This document shows, piece by piece, positions 17,978 through 26,746 of a DNA stretch of 64,000 nucleotides (positions are counted from its first letter, which is position 1; every line of letters begins with the position of its first letter). Origin of the DNA: SAR116 cluster bacterium AG-355-O21 (lineage in GTDB: Bacteria; Pseudomonadota; Alphaproteobacteria; Thalassobaculales; Thalassobaculaceae); contig QCEM01000006.1 of the NCBI GenBank assembly GCA_003280605.1, positions 17,240 to 81,239 of the forward strand, in the 5' to 3' direction. Position numbers and translations under genes: made by a program. The notes under the pieces are model-generated. The model saw only the letters and a list, made by a program, of their open reading frames with translations, searched no databases and was not told where the DNA came from.

Positions 17978-18817
17978 ATGACCGAATATGCCTTTAAAAG
18001 TGAAAAGTTAAGCCCCAGCATTGGGTTACAAATCTGGGGTGTCGATCCTTCCAAGCCACTGCCTGATGCAGTGATCGCGGATTTGCGCCGTGCGTGGTTA
18101 GACCACTTGGTTATTTTCCTTCGTGACATCGACATCACACCGGCCCAGCAATTGGCCCTTGCAAAGCAGTTCGGGGAGCCGGCCGAATACCCCTTCGTCA
18201 AAGGTATCGACGGTTTTCCAAGCATTACCCCAGTATTAAAACTGCCCGATGAAACGGTGAATTTCGGCGGCATCTGGCACACCGACACAGCTTATTTGCC
18301 CGAGCCGCCGATGGGCACAATGCTGTATGCACAAGAACTTCCCGAAATTGGCGGCGATACACTTTTCGCCAACCAATATCGTGCCTTTGAAGACCTGTCG
18401 GAGGGCATGAAGGCGCTGTTGCGGGGCCGCCGCGGCGTCAATGCCTCGGCAAAAGCCGATGTCACCCGGACTCGCGAAGATCGCATTGCCGACGGCGGCA
18501 CCAAAAGCGCCGACAAAAGTCTGCAAGCGATCCACCCCGTGGTGCGCACCCACCCGGAAACAGGCCGCCAATCGCTATATGTGAATTTCGGCCACACAAT
18601 TTGCTTTGAGGGCTTAACGGAAGCGGAAAGCCAACCGCTGCTGGACTATCTGTTCAGCCAGCAAAATCGCCCCGAGATCAGTTGCCGTTTCGCCTGGCAG
18701 CCAGGGTCTTTGGCCTTCTGGGATAACCGTGCTTGCCAACATTACCCTGTCAATGATTACCACGGCCATAAACGCCTATTGCACCGCATCACCTTAAAGG
18801 GCGACACACCGGTTTAA
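17978..18817 (+). CDS. TauD/TfdA family 2-oxoglutarate-dependent dioxygenase
   Basis: 279 residues. The Fe(II) ligands are visible as HTDTAY (HxD) and the distal His in NRACQHYPVNDY; the 2-oxoglutarate-binding Arg is in RLLHRITLKGD. Family members oxidise taurine, alkylsulfates, 2,4-D and other small acids. No sulfonate gene is adjacent, though an SsuABC/TauABC-type importer lies at 31322-33941, so the substrate is open. The ATG at 17978 has GGAGGG 9 bases upstream. It follows the LpxL-like gene closely in the same direction, perhaps co-transcribed. Confidence 0.92.
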   Translation: MTEYAFKSEKLSPSIGLQIWGVDPSKPLPDAVIADLRRAWLDHLVIFLRDIDITPAQQLALAKQFGEPAEYPFVKGIDGFPSITPVLKLPDETVNFGGIWHTDTAYLPEPPMGTMLYAQELPEIGGDTLFANQYRAFEDLSEGMKALLRGRRGVNASAKADVTRTREDRIADGGTKSADKSLQAIHPVVRTHPETGRQSLYVNFGHTICFEGLTEAESQPLLDYLFSQQNRPEISCRFAWQPGSLAFWDNRACQHYPVNDYHGHKRLLHRITLKGDTPV

Positions 18818-18868
18818 CGGTGTCGGATCGGGGTCGGCGAAGCAATGTCTTGGGGCCGGCACCGGCAC

Positions 18869-19495
18869 CTAATACAGCCCGCGTTTGGCCATGATGTCGC
18901 CCTGGCGTGCAGACTCTTCAGCGGTTAATCCGGCAACCTGATCGGTCAACATATCGCCATAGCTGGGCAATTGTTGGCGATCAATATGCTTTTGTGGATC
19001 CCATAGGCCTGATCGAACAAACGCTTTTGGACAATGCAGAAAAGCTTCTTGAACGGTGATCAACAGGCCGATTTTCGGAACTTTTCCGCGCATTTCAGAA
19101 GCTGCTAACAGGCGTCGATCATCGGTAATTTGGGCGGTGCCATTGATCCGCAATGTTTCATCCATGCCAGGCACCAGCACCAATAATCCGATCATTGGAT
19201 TGCTCAGCAGATTGGCAAAATTATCAAGCCGGTTGTTGCCGACGCGGTCAGGCAGCAACAGCTGGCGGTCATTAAGCACACGCAAGAAACCGGGCGGGTC
19301 GCCGCGCGGCGAAACATCAGCGCCTGTCGGTCCTTGGCTTGACAGGACACAAAACGGTGACAGGGCTAAAATCGCCTGACAATGCTGATCAAGATGATCT
19401 AAGACCTTGTCGCTGGCCCGGCTCATCGGCGCACGATGCAGCGCTTTCAGCGCCTCAATATCGGTAATTACACTCAGATCTGTCGGGACTGACAT
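18869..19495 (-). CDS. Pyridoxamine 5'-phosphate oxidase-family FMN-binding protein
   Basis: 208 residues. The split-barrel core is seen in FCVLSSQGPTGADVSPRGDPPGF, LLLPDRVGNNRLDNFANLL and NPMIGLLVLVPGMDETLRING, the pattern of the MSMEG_1061-like PPOX subfamily that binds FMN or F420. The reaction is unknown. The ATG at 19495 has GGAAGG upstream; a GTG at 19501 is also possible. It lies 25 bases after the M23 peptidase gene and is the third gene of the xseA-M23-PPOX unit. C-terminal residues QGDIMAKRGLY are typical of this subfamily. Confidence 0.82.
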   Translation of the reverse strand: MSVPTDLSVITDIEALKALHRAPMSRASDKVLDHLDQHCQAILALSPFCVLSSQGPTGADVSPRGDPPGFLRVLNDRQLLLPDRVGNNRLDNFANLLSNPMIGLLVLVPGMDETLRINGTAQITDDRRLLAASEMRGKVPKIGLLITVQEAFLHCPKAFVRSGLWDPQKHIDRQQLPSYGDMLTDQVAGLTAEESARQGDIMAKRGLY

Positions 19496-19520
19496 CCTCA
19501 CCTTCCTTCATCACACATGC

Positions 19521-20345
19521 TTAGCCCTCGGGCATTGGCGGCACCAATGGTGCCGGATCAATACGCCGATCAAACCAATTAATCCGCCAATCAAGATGTG
19601 GCCCCGTCGAGCGACCGGTTGAGCCGACGGTGCCAATCTTTTGACCGCGCCGCACGCTCTCGCCAACCCGCACATCAACTGTCGCCAGATGCAAGAATGC
19701 TGACGATAGACCGTGGCCGTGGTCAAGAATAAGGGTCCCGCCGGTATAGTATAAATCGCTTTCGGCCAACCGCACGACGGCATCCGCCGGGGCGACCACA
19801 GGCGTGCCTTTGGGAGCAGCGATATCAATCCCATAATGCGGCTGACGCGGCTTACCGTTTAAAATCCGCTGGCTGCCGTAAACACCGGAAATGCGGCCGA
19901 TGGCGGGCCATTGCCAACCGGATAAGAATAACGGCTCGGGGCTGTCGATCTGGCGGGCCGCTTTGATCCATTTATTCTCCCGCATAATCCGCTCGATGAC
20001 GGCTGCCGGCGGTGTCACCATTTTGGCCGGCAAGCCGTCAATCCGCTGGACCTGATAACGCCGCTGCTGAATCGCAAGGCGGCGCTGTTCGAGCCGCCCA
20101 TCAGCCCAGCGCAGTTGCAAATCTGCCGATGGTTTAGCATCCCGGCTAAAGCCGATAATGAAGCGCCCGGCAGGGCTGACCCGCAGCAAGCGGCCATCCA
20201 GGGTGACCGTGGCACCCGCCGCACCACTGCCAATCAGCAGTCCGCCTTGGCGCAAATCACCGCGCAGATCAAATGCTGCGGCCCACCCCGGCAGGATGCT
20301 TGCGACGGCGGCGATTAAACCCAGCGCGATCCAGGCCGGCCGCAT
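19521..20345 (-). CDS. M23-family (LytM-type) exported peptidase
   Basis: 274 residues with an N-terminal signal peptide (WIALGLIAAVASILPGWAAA). The LytM zinc site shows H-x3-D in PHYGIDIAAPKGTPV and the downstream SAFLHL His. The last motif, normally HxH, reads GPHLDW here, so one usual zinc-ligand His is an Asp. The family cleaves peptidoglycan cross-links or activates amidases in the periplasm. The start overlaps the xseA stop (TGATG). The Asp form could be a family variant or a degenerate, non-catalytic activator. Confidence 0.9.
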   Translation of the reverse strand: MRPAWIALGLIAAVASILPGWAAAFDLRGDLRQGGLLIGSGAAGATVTLDGRLLRVSPAGRFIIGFSRDAKPSADLQLRWADGRLEQRRLAIQQRRYQVQRIDGLPAKMVTPPAAVIERIMRENKWIKAARQIDSPEPLFLSGWQWPAIGRISGVYGSQRILNGKPRQPHYGIDIAAPKGTPVVAPADAVVRLAESDLYYTGGTLILDHGHGLSSAFLHLATVDVRVGESVRRGQKIGTVGSTGRSTGPHLDWRINWFDRRIDPAPLVPPMPEG

Positions 20346-21913
20346 CAAAAAAGACTTTCCTGATCATCACCGACCGGTCGCCGCCGGCGTGGCCGGGCGA
20401 TTGCCGTCGAGGCCGCCGCTTGCCGGCGGCCGGCGCCCTCCATCACAGCGACCCGGATGCCGTCACGGAACTGTAAGCTGACCTGATCACCTGCCGCCGC
20501 CCTATCGGCGCTTAAAACCGGCTTGCCGGCGGCATCACTGACCAGCACAAAGCCTTTATCTAAAACCCGCTCGAAAGAATGGCTGTCAAGCAGCCGGGCC
20601 GTTTGTGCCAAGGTTCGGTCATGGTCCTGAAGGCGGCGATCAAAGGCCTGTTCCAGGCGATTTGCCCGATCTGCCAAAGTGGCGGCGAAATCGCGGCATC
20701 GGCGGGCGGTGCTATCAATCCGCAGCCGCTCGGCGGAATTCTGAAAACGGACATCGGCAGTCTGCAGGACTTGCCCGGCGACCGCCTCTAAGCTGCGGCC
20801 GGCGGCAGCCAAGCGCGTGCCATCCATTTTAACCCGTTGTAGCGGGCTGATCAGCCGCGCCGCCAAGTCGCCAAGTTGATAGCGGCGCTGCTCAAACACC
20901 CTGTTAATCGCCCGCTCAATGCCGCCGCTGGCATAGTCCAATCGCTGGGCTTTTTGCTCGATCATCTGCGCCGGATCGCCAAGGCCGCGCGCCATCCCCT
21001 GCAGACGGGTTAGCGCATCTTGTAAGCGGCGATGAACGGCATTAACCAGGCGATTGCCGTCATCGTTCACCTGGGCGATTAGATCCAGCCGCACCGGCAC
21101 CGCCATTTCGGCAGCGGCGGTCGGTGTTGGTGCCCGCCGGTCACTGGCAAAATCAATTAAGGTGGTATCGGTTTCATGGCCGACGGCGGAAATCATCGGG
21201 ATCTCACTGGCCGCTGTCGCACGAACCACTTCTTCTTCATTGAAAGCCCACAAATCCTCTAAGCTGCCGCCGCCACGGGCAACAATTAACAGCTCCGGTC
21301 GTGGCACCGCCGCGTCTGTTGCCATGGCGTTAAAGCCGGCAATCGCGGCCGCAATTTGTGTTTTCGCATGATCCCCTTGAACCAGCACCGGGGCAACCAG
21401 AACATGCACTGGGAAGCGATCTTGTAAGCGATGCAAAATATCCCGGATCACAGCCCCTGTGGGCGAGGTGACAACGCCGATCACCTGCGGCAAAAACGGC
21501 AAGGCTTTTTTTCGGGCATCATCGAAAAGGCCTTCGGCAGCAAGCTTGCGGCGGCGGTCTTCCAGCAGTTTAAGTAACGCCCCCTCGCCGGCGATTTCCA
21601 TTGTGTCGATGATGATTTGATATTTTGAGCGGCCCGGATAGGTGGTCAGCTTACCGGTGACGATCACCTCTAAGCCTTCTTCCGGGGTCACCGCTAAGCG
21701 CAATGCTTGACCGCGCCAACAAATGCCGTCTAAGACCGCATTGTCATCCTTCAGGGTCAGATAGACATGCCCTGAGGCAGCCCGCGTCGGGCGTGAAATT
21801 TCACCCCGCACCCGAACCCGCTCGAACGCTTGCTCAACCGTCCGCTTCAGGGACTGGGCAATTTCCGAAACCGTAAATTCCGGCAGATTATTCGGTTCAT
21901 CCTGCATGCCCAT
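20345..21913 (-). CDS. xseA: Exodeoxyribonuclease VII large subunit
   Basis: 522 residues. An OB-fold (FTVSEIAQSLKRTVE, VRVRGEISRPTRAASGHVY) is followed by the nuclease domain with VVTSPTGAVIRDIL, VARGGGSLEDLWAFNEE and VGHETDTTLIDFASD. A long C-terminal helical region forms the filament-like arm that binds XseB subunits. It degrades single-stranded DNA to short oligonucleotides. xseB is not in the window. It is divergent from purD (65 bases) and leads the unit with the M23 and PPOX genes. Confidence 0.97.
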   Translation of the reverse strand: MGMQDEPNNLPEFTVSEIAQSLKRTVEQAFERVRVRGEISRPTRAASGHVYLTLKDDNAVLDGICWRGQALRLAVTPEEGLEVIVTGKLTTYPGRSKYQIIIDTMEIAGEGALLKLLEDRRRKLAAEGLFDDARKKALPFLPQVIGVVTSPTGAVIRDILHRLQDRFPVHVLVAPVLVQGDHAKTQIAAAIAGFNAMATDAAVPRPELLIVARGGGSLEDLWAFNEEEVVRATAASEIPMISAVGHETDTTLIDFASDRRAPTPTAAAEMAVPVRLDLIAQVNDDGNRLVNAVHRRLQDALTRLQGMARGLGDPAQMIEQKAQRLDYASGGIERAINRVFEQRRYQLGDLAARLISPLQRVKMDGTRLAAAGRSLEAVAGQVLQTADVRFQNSAERLRIDSTARRCRDFAATLADRANRLEQAFDRRLQDHDRTLAQTARLLDSHSFERVLDKGFVLVSDAAGKPVLSADRAAAGDQVSLQFRDGIRVAVMEGAGRRQAAASTAIARPRRRRPVGDDQESLF

Positions 21914-21978
21914 AACGTTATGCTACAAGCAGGCTCGGTGGAAGGGCTTTAAAGCAGACTGCAAGGAGCAAACGCTAG

Positions 21979-23256
21979 ATGAAGGTTTTAATCATTGGTG
22001 CCGGCGGGCGGGAACATGCGCTGGCCTGGAAGCTGGCGCAGTCGCCAAACGTGACGCAGCTGCTTGTGGCTCCCGGAAATGCCGGCATGGCTGAGCTTGC
22101 GCAGTGCCATGCGGTCGCCGGTGATGATCTTGACGGCTTACTGGCGCTGGCCCAAGCCGAGGCTGTTGATTTTGTTGTCATCGGCCCCGAACAAGCGCTG
22201 GTCGATGGTCTTGTGGATCGCTTAAACGCTGCCGGGATCGCCAGTTTTGGGCCAACGGCCAGTGCCGCGCAACTGGAAGGCTCGAAAGCCTTCACCAAGG
22301 GTTTTTGTGGCCGCCACAACATTCCCACCGCCGCCTACGCCAGCTTCACCGATGGCGATGCCGCCCGCGACTATGTTCGCCGGCACGGCGCGCCATTGGT
22401 CATCAAGGCCGATGGCTTGGCGGCCGGTAAGGGCGTTATCATGGCGGCCACCGACGCCGAAGCGCTGGCGGCAATTGACAACATCATGGATGCCGGAGCG
22501 TTTGGCGCCGCCGGCACTGCCGTCGTGATCGAAGAATGGATGCATGGCGAAGAGGCAAGCTATTTCGCCCTCAGTGATGGGCAGAATTTCGTCACCCTCG
22601 CATCGGCGCAAGATCACAAACGTGTCGGCGACGGTGATAGCGGCCCGAATACCGGCGGCATGGGCGCCTATTCCCCTGCCCCTGTTGTTGACAAAGACAT
22701 CGAACAGCACATTATCGACCGCATCATTGCCCCGACCGTCGCCGGCATGGCCGCCGAAGGCAGGCCCTTCAAAGGTGTGCTGTATGCAGGCTTGATGATC
22801 ACGGCGGACGGCCCAAAACTGATCGAATATAACTGCCGCTTTGGCGACCCGGAATGCCAAGTGTTGATGGCCCGGCTCAGCAGCGACTTGCTGCCAAGCC
22901 TGCTGGCCTGTCATCACGGCAACCTTGACCAGCAACAGCTGCACTGGCGCAGCGACGCTGCCCTGTTGGTGGTGCTGGCGGCGAAAGGCTATCCCGGGAG
23001 CTATCGTAAGCTAACTGAAATGACCGTGCCGGATGATGTGGAGGATGCTCAAACCTTAATTTTTCACGCCGGCACCCTGCGCCGCGCCGATGGTCAATTG
23101 CTGGCCAATGGCGGCCGTGTCTTGGGGGTTACCGGCCTTGGCCCCTCCATCGCCGAGGCGCAGCAAAAAGCCTATCAAGCGGTTGATAAAATCACCTGGC
23201 CCGATGGCTTTTGTCGGCGTGACATCGGTTGGCAGGCGATTGATCGATCCGGCTGA
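21979..23256 (+). CDS. purD: Phosphoribosylamine-glycine ligase
   Basis: 425 residues, the usual length. PurD joins glycine to phosphoribosylamine in purine synthesis. It starts with the family signature MKVLIIGAGGREHALAWKL and contains the ATP-grasp elements KADGLAAGKGV, SAQDHKRVGDGDSGPNTGGM and RFGDPECQVLM. AAGGAG stands 9 bases before the ATG. It is divergent to xseA and followed after 69 bases by the VOC gene. No other pur gene is adjacent. Confidence 0.98.
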   Translation: MKVLIIGAGGREHALAWKLAQSPNVTQLLVAPGNAGMAELAQCHAVAGDDLDGLLALAQAEAVDFVVIGPEQALVDGLVDRLNAAGIASFGPTASAAQLEGSKAFTKGFCGRHNIPTAAYASFTDGDAARDYVRRHGAPLVIKADGLAAGKGVIMAATDAEALAAIDNIMDAGAFGAAGTAVVIEEWMHGEEASYFALSDGQNFVTLASAQDHKRVGDGDSGPNTGGMGAYSPAPVVDKDIEQHIIDRIIAPTVAGMAAEGRPFKGVLYAGLMITADGPKLIEYNCRFGDPECQVLMARLSSDLLPSLLACHHGNLDQQQLHWRSDAALLVVLAAKGYPGSYRKLTEMTVPDDVEDAQTLIFHAGTLRRADGQLLANGGRVLGVTGLGPSIAEAQQKAYQAVDKITWPDGFCRRDIGWQAIDRSG

Positions 23257-23325
23257 AAAAATCCCTATAAAAAATTCTCTCTATGGTAGTTTTTTGGCGC
23301 ATCATAACCCGCCATGGAGGATGAC

Positions 23326-23712
23326 ATGTGGAAGCATGGGCGTTTTTTCTGGAATGAACTGATGACACGCGATGCCACCGCCGCCTGCCGGTTTTACGCC
23401 GAAATGCTGGGCTGGCAATATCAAAAAATGATAACCCCCGACGGCCATCATTATTGGCTGGCGCTGGTCGATGAACAGCCGGCCGCCGGCATCATGGACA
23501 TGACCGCGTCAGAGCATTTGGCCGAGCTGCCGCCGCATTGGTTCAGCTATATCTCGGTCAACGATATCGACGACCGACTGACCAACCTGAGCGACCATGG
23601 CGGGATTTTACTGCGGCCACCATTCGATGTTGATGACGTTGGCCGTTTTGCCGTGATCCAAGATCCAAGCGGCGATGTGGTCGGCTGGATCACCCCCAGC
23701 AATAACGCTTAG
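23326..23712 (+). CDS. VOC (glyoxalase/bleomycin-resistance fold) protein
   Basis: 128 residues. The vicinal-oxygen-chelate fold is recognised from FFWNELMTRDATAACRFYAE, WFSYISVNDIDDRL and DVGRFAVIQDPSGDVVGW. Families of this type bind metals and act on diverse small molecules or confer resistance; no substrate can be assigned. The ATG at 23326 has TGGAGG 6 bases upstream, better than the in-frame ATG at 23314. It lies between purD and ahcY with separate promoter space on the ahcY side. Confidence 0.82.
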   Translation: MWKHGRFFWNELMTRDATAACRFYAEMLGWQYQKMITPDGHHYWLALVDEQPAAGIMDMTASEHLAELPPHWFSYISVNDIDDRLTNLSDHGGILLRPPFDVDDVGRFAVIQDPSGDVVGWITPSNNA

Positions 23713-23748
23713 ACGGCACCTCGTTGACACTGAATAATCGGCCAGGAC

Positions 23749-23777
23749 TTGTTCCCGGGCAGTGAGCTTGCTATATC
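23749..23777 (+). promoter_or_regulatory. Predicted sigma-70 promoter of ahcY
   Basis: A -35 TTGTTC at 23749-23754 and a -10 TATATC at 23772-23777 are separated by exactly 17 bases. The predicted transcription start near 23784 leaves a leader of about 70 nt before the ahcY ATG. Confidence 0.55.
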
Positions 23778-23792
23778 CCCCGCAGGAAGATT

Positions 23793-23830
23793 GATGCGTG
23801 ATTTGCATTCCCGCTAAGCACGCCTGCATC
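23793..23830 (+). promoter_or_regulatory. Structured 5' leader of ahcY, possible riboswitch or attenuator
   Basis: GCGTG at 23796-23800 pairs with CACGC at 23819-23823 around an 18-nt loop. Alternatively the overlapping GATGC at 23793 pairs with GCATC at 23826-23830, keeping GTG/CAC inside. The loop begins ATTTG, so CGTGATTTG resembles the 5' part of SAM-II RNAs, but their downstream elements are not in the expected order. It lies between the predicted transcription start and the ribosome-binding site CCGGAG. Function is a guess; the neighbouring gene handles S-adenosylhomocysteine. Confidence 0.35.
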
Positions 23831-23855
23831 GTCTTGGTTTTTCCCGGAGCACGCC

Positions 23856-25151
23856 ATGACCAGTACAACTGACTACAAAGTTGCTGATATTTCACTTGCC
23901 GAATGGGGCCGTCGCGAAATCGCGATTGCCGAGACGGAGATGCCCGGCCTGATGGCTTTACGCGAAGAATATGGCGATGAAAAGCCGCTTGCGGGGGCGC
24001 GCATCGTCGGTTGCTTGCATATGACCATCCAGACAGCTGTGCTGATTGATACCTTGGTTGCCCTTGGCGCCGAAATTCGCTGGTCGTCCTGCAACATCTA
24101 TTCCACCCAAGATCATGCGGCGGCGGCGATGGCGGCGGCCGGCATTCCCGTCTTTGCCTGGAAAGGCGAGACCGAGGAAGAATATGAATGGTGCATTCAT
24201 CAAACCATCAAAGGCCCCGGCGGCTGGACACCCAATCTGTTGCTTGACGATGGCGGCGACCTGACCAAAATCATGCATGATGACTACCCTGAGCTGATGG
24301 CCGATGTGCGCGGTGTTTCTGAAGAAACCACGACCGGCGTGCATAGGCTTTATGAGATGGCGACGGCCGGTAGCCTGATGGTGCCTGCCATCAACGTGAA
24401 CGACAGTGTCACCAAATCAAAATTCGATAATTTATACGGCTGCCGGGAAAGCTTGGTTGACGGCATTCGCCGGGCTACCGATGTGATGTTATCCGGCAAG
24501 GTTGCCGTTGTTTGCGGTTACGGTGATGTCGGCAAAGGCTCGGCTGCCTCTTTGCGCAATGGCGGCGCACGCGTGATGGTCACGGAGATCGACCCAATCT
24601 GCGCCCTGCAAGCGGCGATGGAAGGGTTTGAAGTTGTCACCATGGAAGATGCCGCCAAAGTCGCTGACATTTTTGTCACCGCGACCGGTAACCAAGACAT
24701 TATCACCATCGACCATATGCGGGAAATGAAAGACCGCGCCATCGTCTGTAACATTGGCCATTTCGATACCGAGATTCAAATTGAAGCTTTGTCGAACTAC
24801 CAGTGGGAAGAAGTGAAACCGCAGGTCGATGAAGTTGTTTTCCCGGACGGCAAGCGGCTGTTGGTGCTGGCCAAAGGACGTTTGGTCAACCTTGGTTGCG
24901 CCACCGGCCATCCCAGTTTCGTGATGTCTGCCAGTTTTACCAACCAAACCTTAGCGCAAATCGAATTGTGGTTGAATCATGCCGACTATGACAAACAAGT
25001 CTATGTCCTACCGAAACGCCTTGATGAAAAAGTCGCCGCCCTGCACCTTGCCAAAATCGGTGCCAAGCTGACCACGCTCAGCAAAGATCAAGCCGACTAT
25101 ATCGGGGTGCCGACCGCCGGCCCGTTCAAAGGCGAGCAATACCGCTACTAA
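23856..25151 (+). CDS. ahcY: Adenosylhomocysteinase (SAH hydrolase)
   Basis: 431 residues. The enzyme splits S-adenosylhomocysteine to adenosine and homocysteine, keeping the methylation cycle running. Recognised blocks are [37 protein letters not shown], the NAD-binding [15 protein letters not shown], and the C-terminal [16 protein letters not shown] and [10 protein letters not shown]. The insert of about 40 residues seen in many bacterial SAH hydrolases seems absent, giving a short form like that of eukaryotes. A good promoter and a folded leader precede it. The enoyl-CoA hydratase gene starts 22 bases after its stop. Confidence 0.98.
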   Translation: MTSTTDYKVADISLAEWGRREIAIAETEMPGLMALREEYGDEKPLAGARIVGCLHMTIQTAVLIDTLVALGAEIRWSSCNIYSTQDHAAAAMAAAGIPVFAWKGETEEEYEWCIHQTIKGPGGWTPNLLLDDGGDLTKIMHDDYPELMADVRGVSEETTTGVHRLYEMATAGSLMVPAINVNDSVTKSKFDNLYGCRESLVDGIRRATDVMLSGKVAVVCGYGDVGKGSAASLRNGGARVMVTEIDPICALQAAMEGFEVVTMEDAAKVADIFVTATGNQDIITIDHMREMKDRAIVCNIGHFDTEIQIEALSNYQWEEVKPQVDEVVFPDGKRLLVLAKGRLVNLGCATGHPSFVMSASFTNQTLAQIELWLNHADYDKQVYVLPKRLDEKVAALHLAKIGAKLTTLSKDQADYIGVPTAGPFKGEQYRY

Positions 25152-25173
25152 TCCACACATGAAGGGGCAGCCG

Positions 25174-25986
25174 ATGGGCAACAATGATAGCTTTGGCGAG
25201 GGCAAGGTTCTGTACGCGGTCACGGACGGCATCGCCACCGTGACGCTCAACCGACCGGAAAAGCTTAATGCGCTTGATAAAGCGATGTGGATCGGCCTTG
25301 CCGAGGCCATTCAGCAGGCGGACCTGGACCATGATCTGCGCTGCATTATTCTGCGTGGCGCAGGCGAAAAAGCAATGGGCCCCGGGGCCGATATCGGCGA
25401 GTTTGAAACCGCCCGTGCCAATGCCGAACAAGCCACCGAGTATGGCCAAATCATGCATCACACCATGGCCGCTATTCGCGATTGCCGGCACCCTGTTGTG
25501 GCCCAGATACATGGCTTATGTGTTGGCGGCGCCTTGGAACTAGCAATCATGTGTGACATCCGCATCTGCGGTGAAAGTTCCCGCTTTGGGGTGCCCATCA
25601 ACCGCCTTGGCCTGACCATGGCCTACCCGGAGATTGAGGCCCTGATCAACCTTGTGGGTCGGTCGACAGCGCTTGAAATCCTTTTTGAAGCACGGGTTTT
25701 TGGGGCTGCCGAAGCAAAGGATAAGGGGCTTGTGAACCGCGTTGTCGCCGATGATCAAGTTGCCGGCGAAGCTGCTGCAACAGCCGCCCGGATCGCTGCC
25801 GGCGCACCTTTGGTAAACCGCTGGCACAAGGCCTTTGCCAACCGCGTGATGACTGGCCTGCACACACCGCAACCTGTCGGTGAGGCCGATGTGGTTGATA
25901 GCTATGCGGCGTTTGACACCGAAGACTTTAATACCGGTTTCCGTGCCTTTTTGGCAAAGTCGACACCGGTTTTCAAAGGCCGCTGA
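25174..25986 (+). CDS. Enoyl-CoA hydratase/isomerase family protein
   Basis: About 270 residues. The crotonase fold is shown by VTLNRPEKLNALDKAMW, the oxyanion-hole segment MGPGADIGEFETA, and PVVAQIHGLCVGGALELAIMCD followed by FGVPINRLGLTMAYP. Members hydrate or isomerise acyl-CoAs; the exact substrate is not visible. AGGGG precedes the ATG at 25174; an ATG at 25159 is also in frame. It is placed between ahcY (22 bases) and the second Gld-type permease (22 bases), so the block ahcY-ech-permease-GldG-DUF4340 may be one transcript. Confidence 0.9.
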   Translation: MGNNDSFGEGKVLYAVTDGIATVTLNRPEKLNALDKAMWIGLAEAIQQADLDHDLRCIILRGAGEKAMGPGADIGEFETARANAEQATEYGQIMHHTMAAIRDCRHPVVAQIHGLCVGGALELAIMCDIRICGESSRFGVPINRLGLTMAYPEIEALINLVGRSTALEILFEARVFGAAEAKDKGLVNRVVADDQVAGEAAATAARIAAGAPLVNRWHKAFANRVMTGLHTPQPVGEADVVDSYAAFDTEDFNTGFRAFLAKSTPVFKGR

Positions 25987-26008
25987 AGGCGCATCCCGGA
26001 GTGTGCAG

Positions 26009-26746
26009 ATGATACGCAATATCGCGATCATCACATGGCGTGAACTGGTCGCCTATCTCACCCAGCCTGTTGCTTATGTGTTCATCATGGCATTCACGGT
26101 ATTGGCCGCCGGTTTAACCTTTTACGCCGGCGGTTTTCTAGACCGGGGCAGTGCCGAGTTGTCGGTATTTTTTCAGTTTCATCCCTGGCTTTATCTGGTG
26201 CTGATGCCGGCCATTGGCATGCGTCTTTGGGCGGAAGAATATCGCGGCGGGACAATTGAACTGCTGCTGACCTTGCCGCTTAGTACCAGCCATGCCGTGG
26301 TCGGCAAGTTTTTGGCCGCCTGGATTTTTGCCGCCCTGGCCCTCAGCTTGACCTTTCCGATTTGGTTAACCGTCAGCCTGCTGGGACAGCCTGATCATGG
26401 TGTCATTGCCAGCGGTTATCTCGGCAGTTGGTTGCTGGCCGGTGGCTTTTTAGCCGTCAGTGCGGCGGCATCGGCGGCAACCCACAACCAAGTGATCGCC
26501 TTTATTTTTGGCATCACACTGTGCTTTTTGCTGCTCGCCGGCGGCGCTGAGATGACGCAATCATTGCTTAGAAACTGGGTTGACCCGGCGATTGCCGAAG
26601 GGCTTGCAAATATCAATGCCGTGGCACGCTTTCGCAGCTTTGTTGACGGTCTGATTGACCTGCGTGCAATTATTTTCTTTGTCACTTTGATCGCCAGTGG
26701 GCTTTTCGCAAGCGCGGCCTTGGTGCGCGTCAGAACGGGCTCATGA
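26009..26746 (+). CDS. ABC-2 type permease of Gld-type system, copy B
   Basis: 245 residues, six or so hydrophobic segments, with FHPWLYLVLMPAIGMRLWAE and TIELLLTLPLSTSHAVVGK. It is a clear paralogue of the permease at 9090-9824; across 80 central residues I count 54 identities. ATG at 26009 with CGGAGTG upstream. Its last codon overlaps the start of the GldG-like gene (ATGA). No ATPase gene accompanies this set, so it must borrow one, perhaps the product of 9817-10542, or work without it. Confidence 0.9.
   Translation: MIRNIAIITWRELVAYLTQPVAYVFIMAFTVLAAGLTFYAGGFLDRGSAELSVFFQFHPWLYLVLMPAIGMRLWAEEYRGGTIELLLTLPLSTSHAVVGKFLAAWIFAALALSLTFPIWLTVSLLGQPDHGVIASGYLGSWLLAGGFLAVSAAASAATHNQVIAFIFGITLCFLLLAGGAEMTQSLLRNWVDPAIAEGLANINAVARFRSFVDGLIDLRAIIFFVTLIASGLFASAALVRVRTGS

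Noticed and set aside
23780..23855. Calling the ahcY leader a SAH riboswitch
   Set aside because: The conserved GAGGAGCGcUGC and AGGCUCG blocks of the SAH family are missing.
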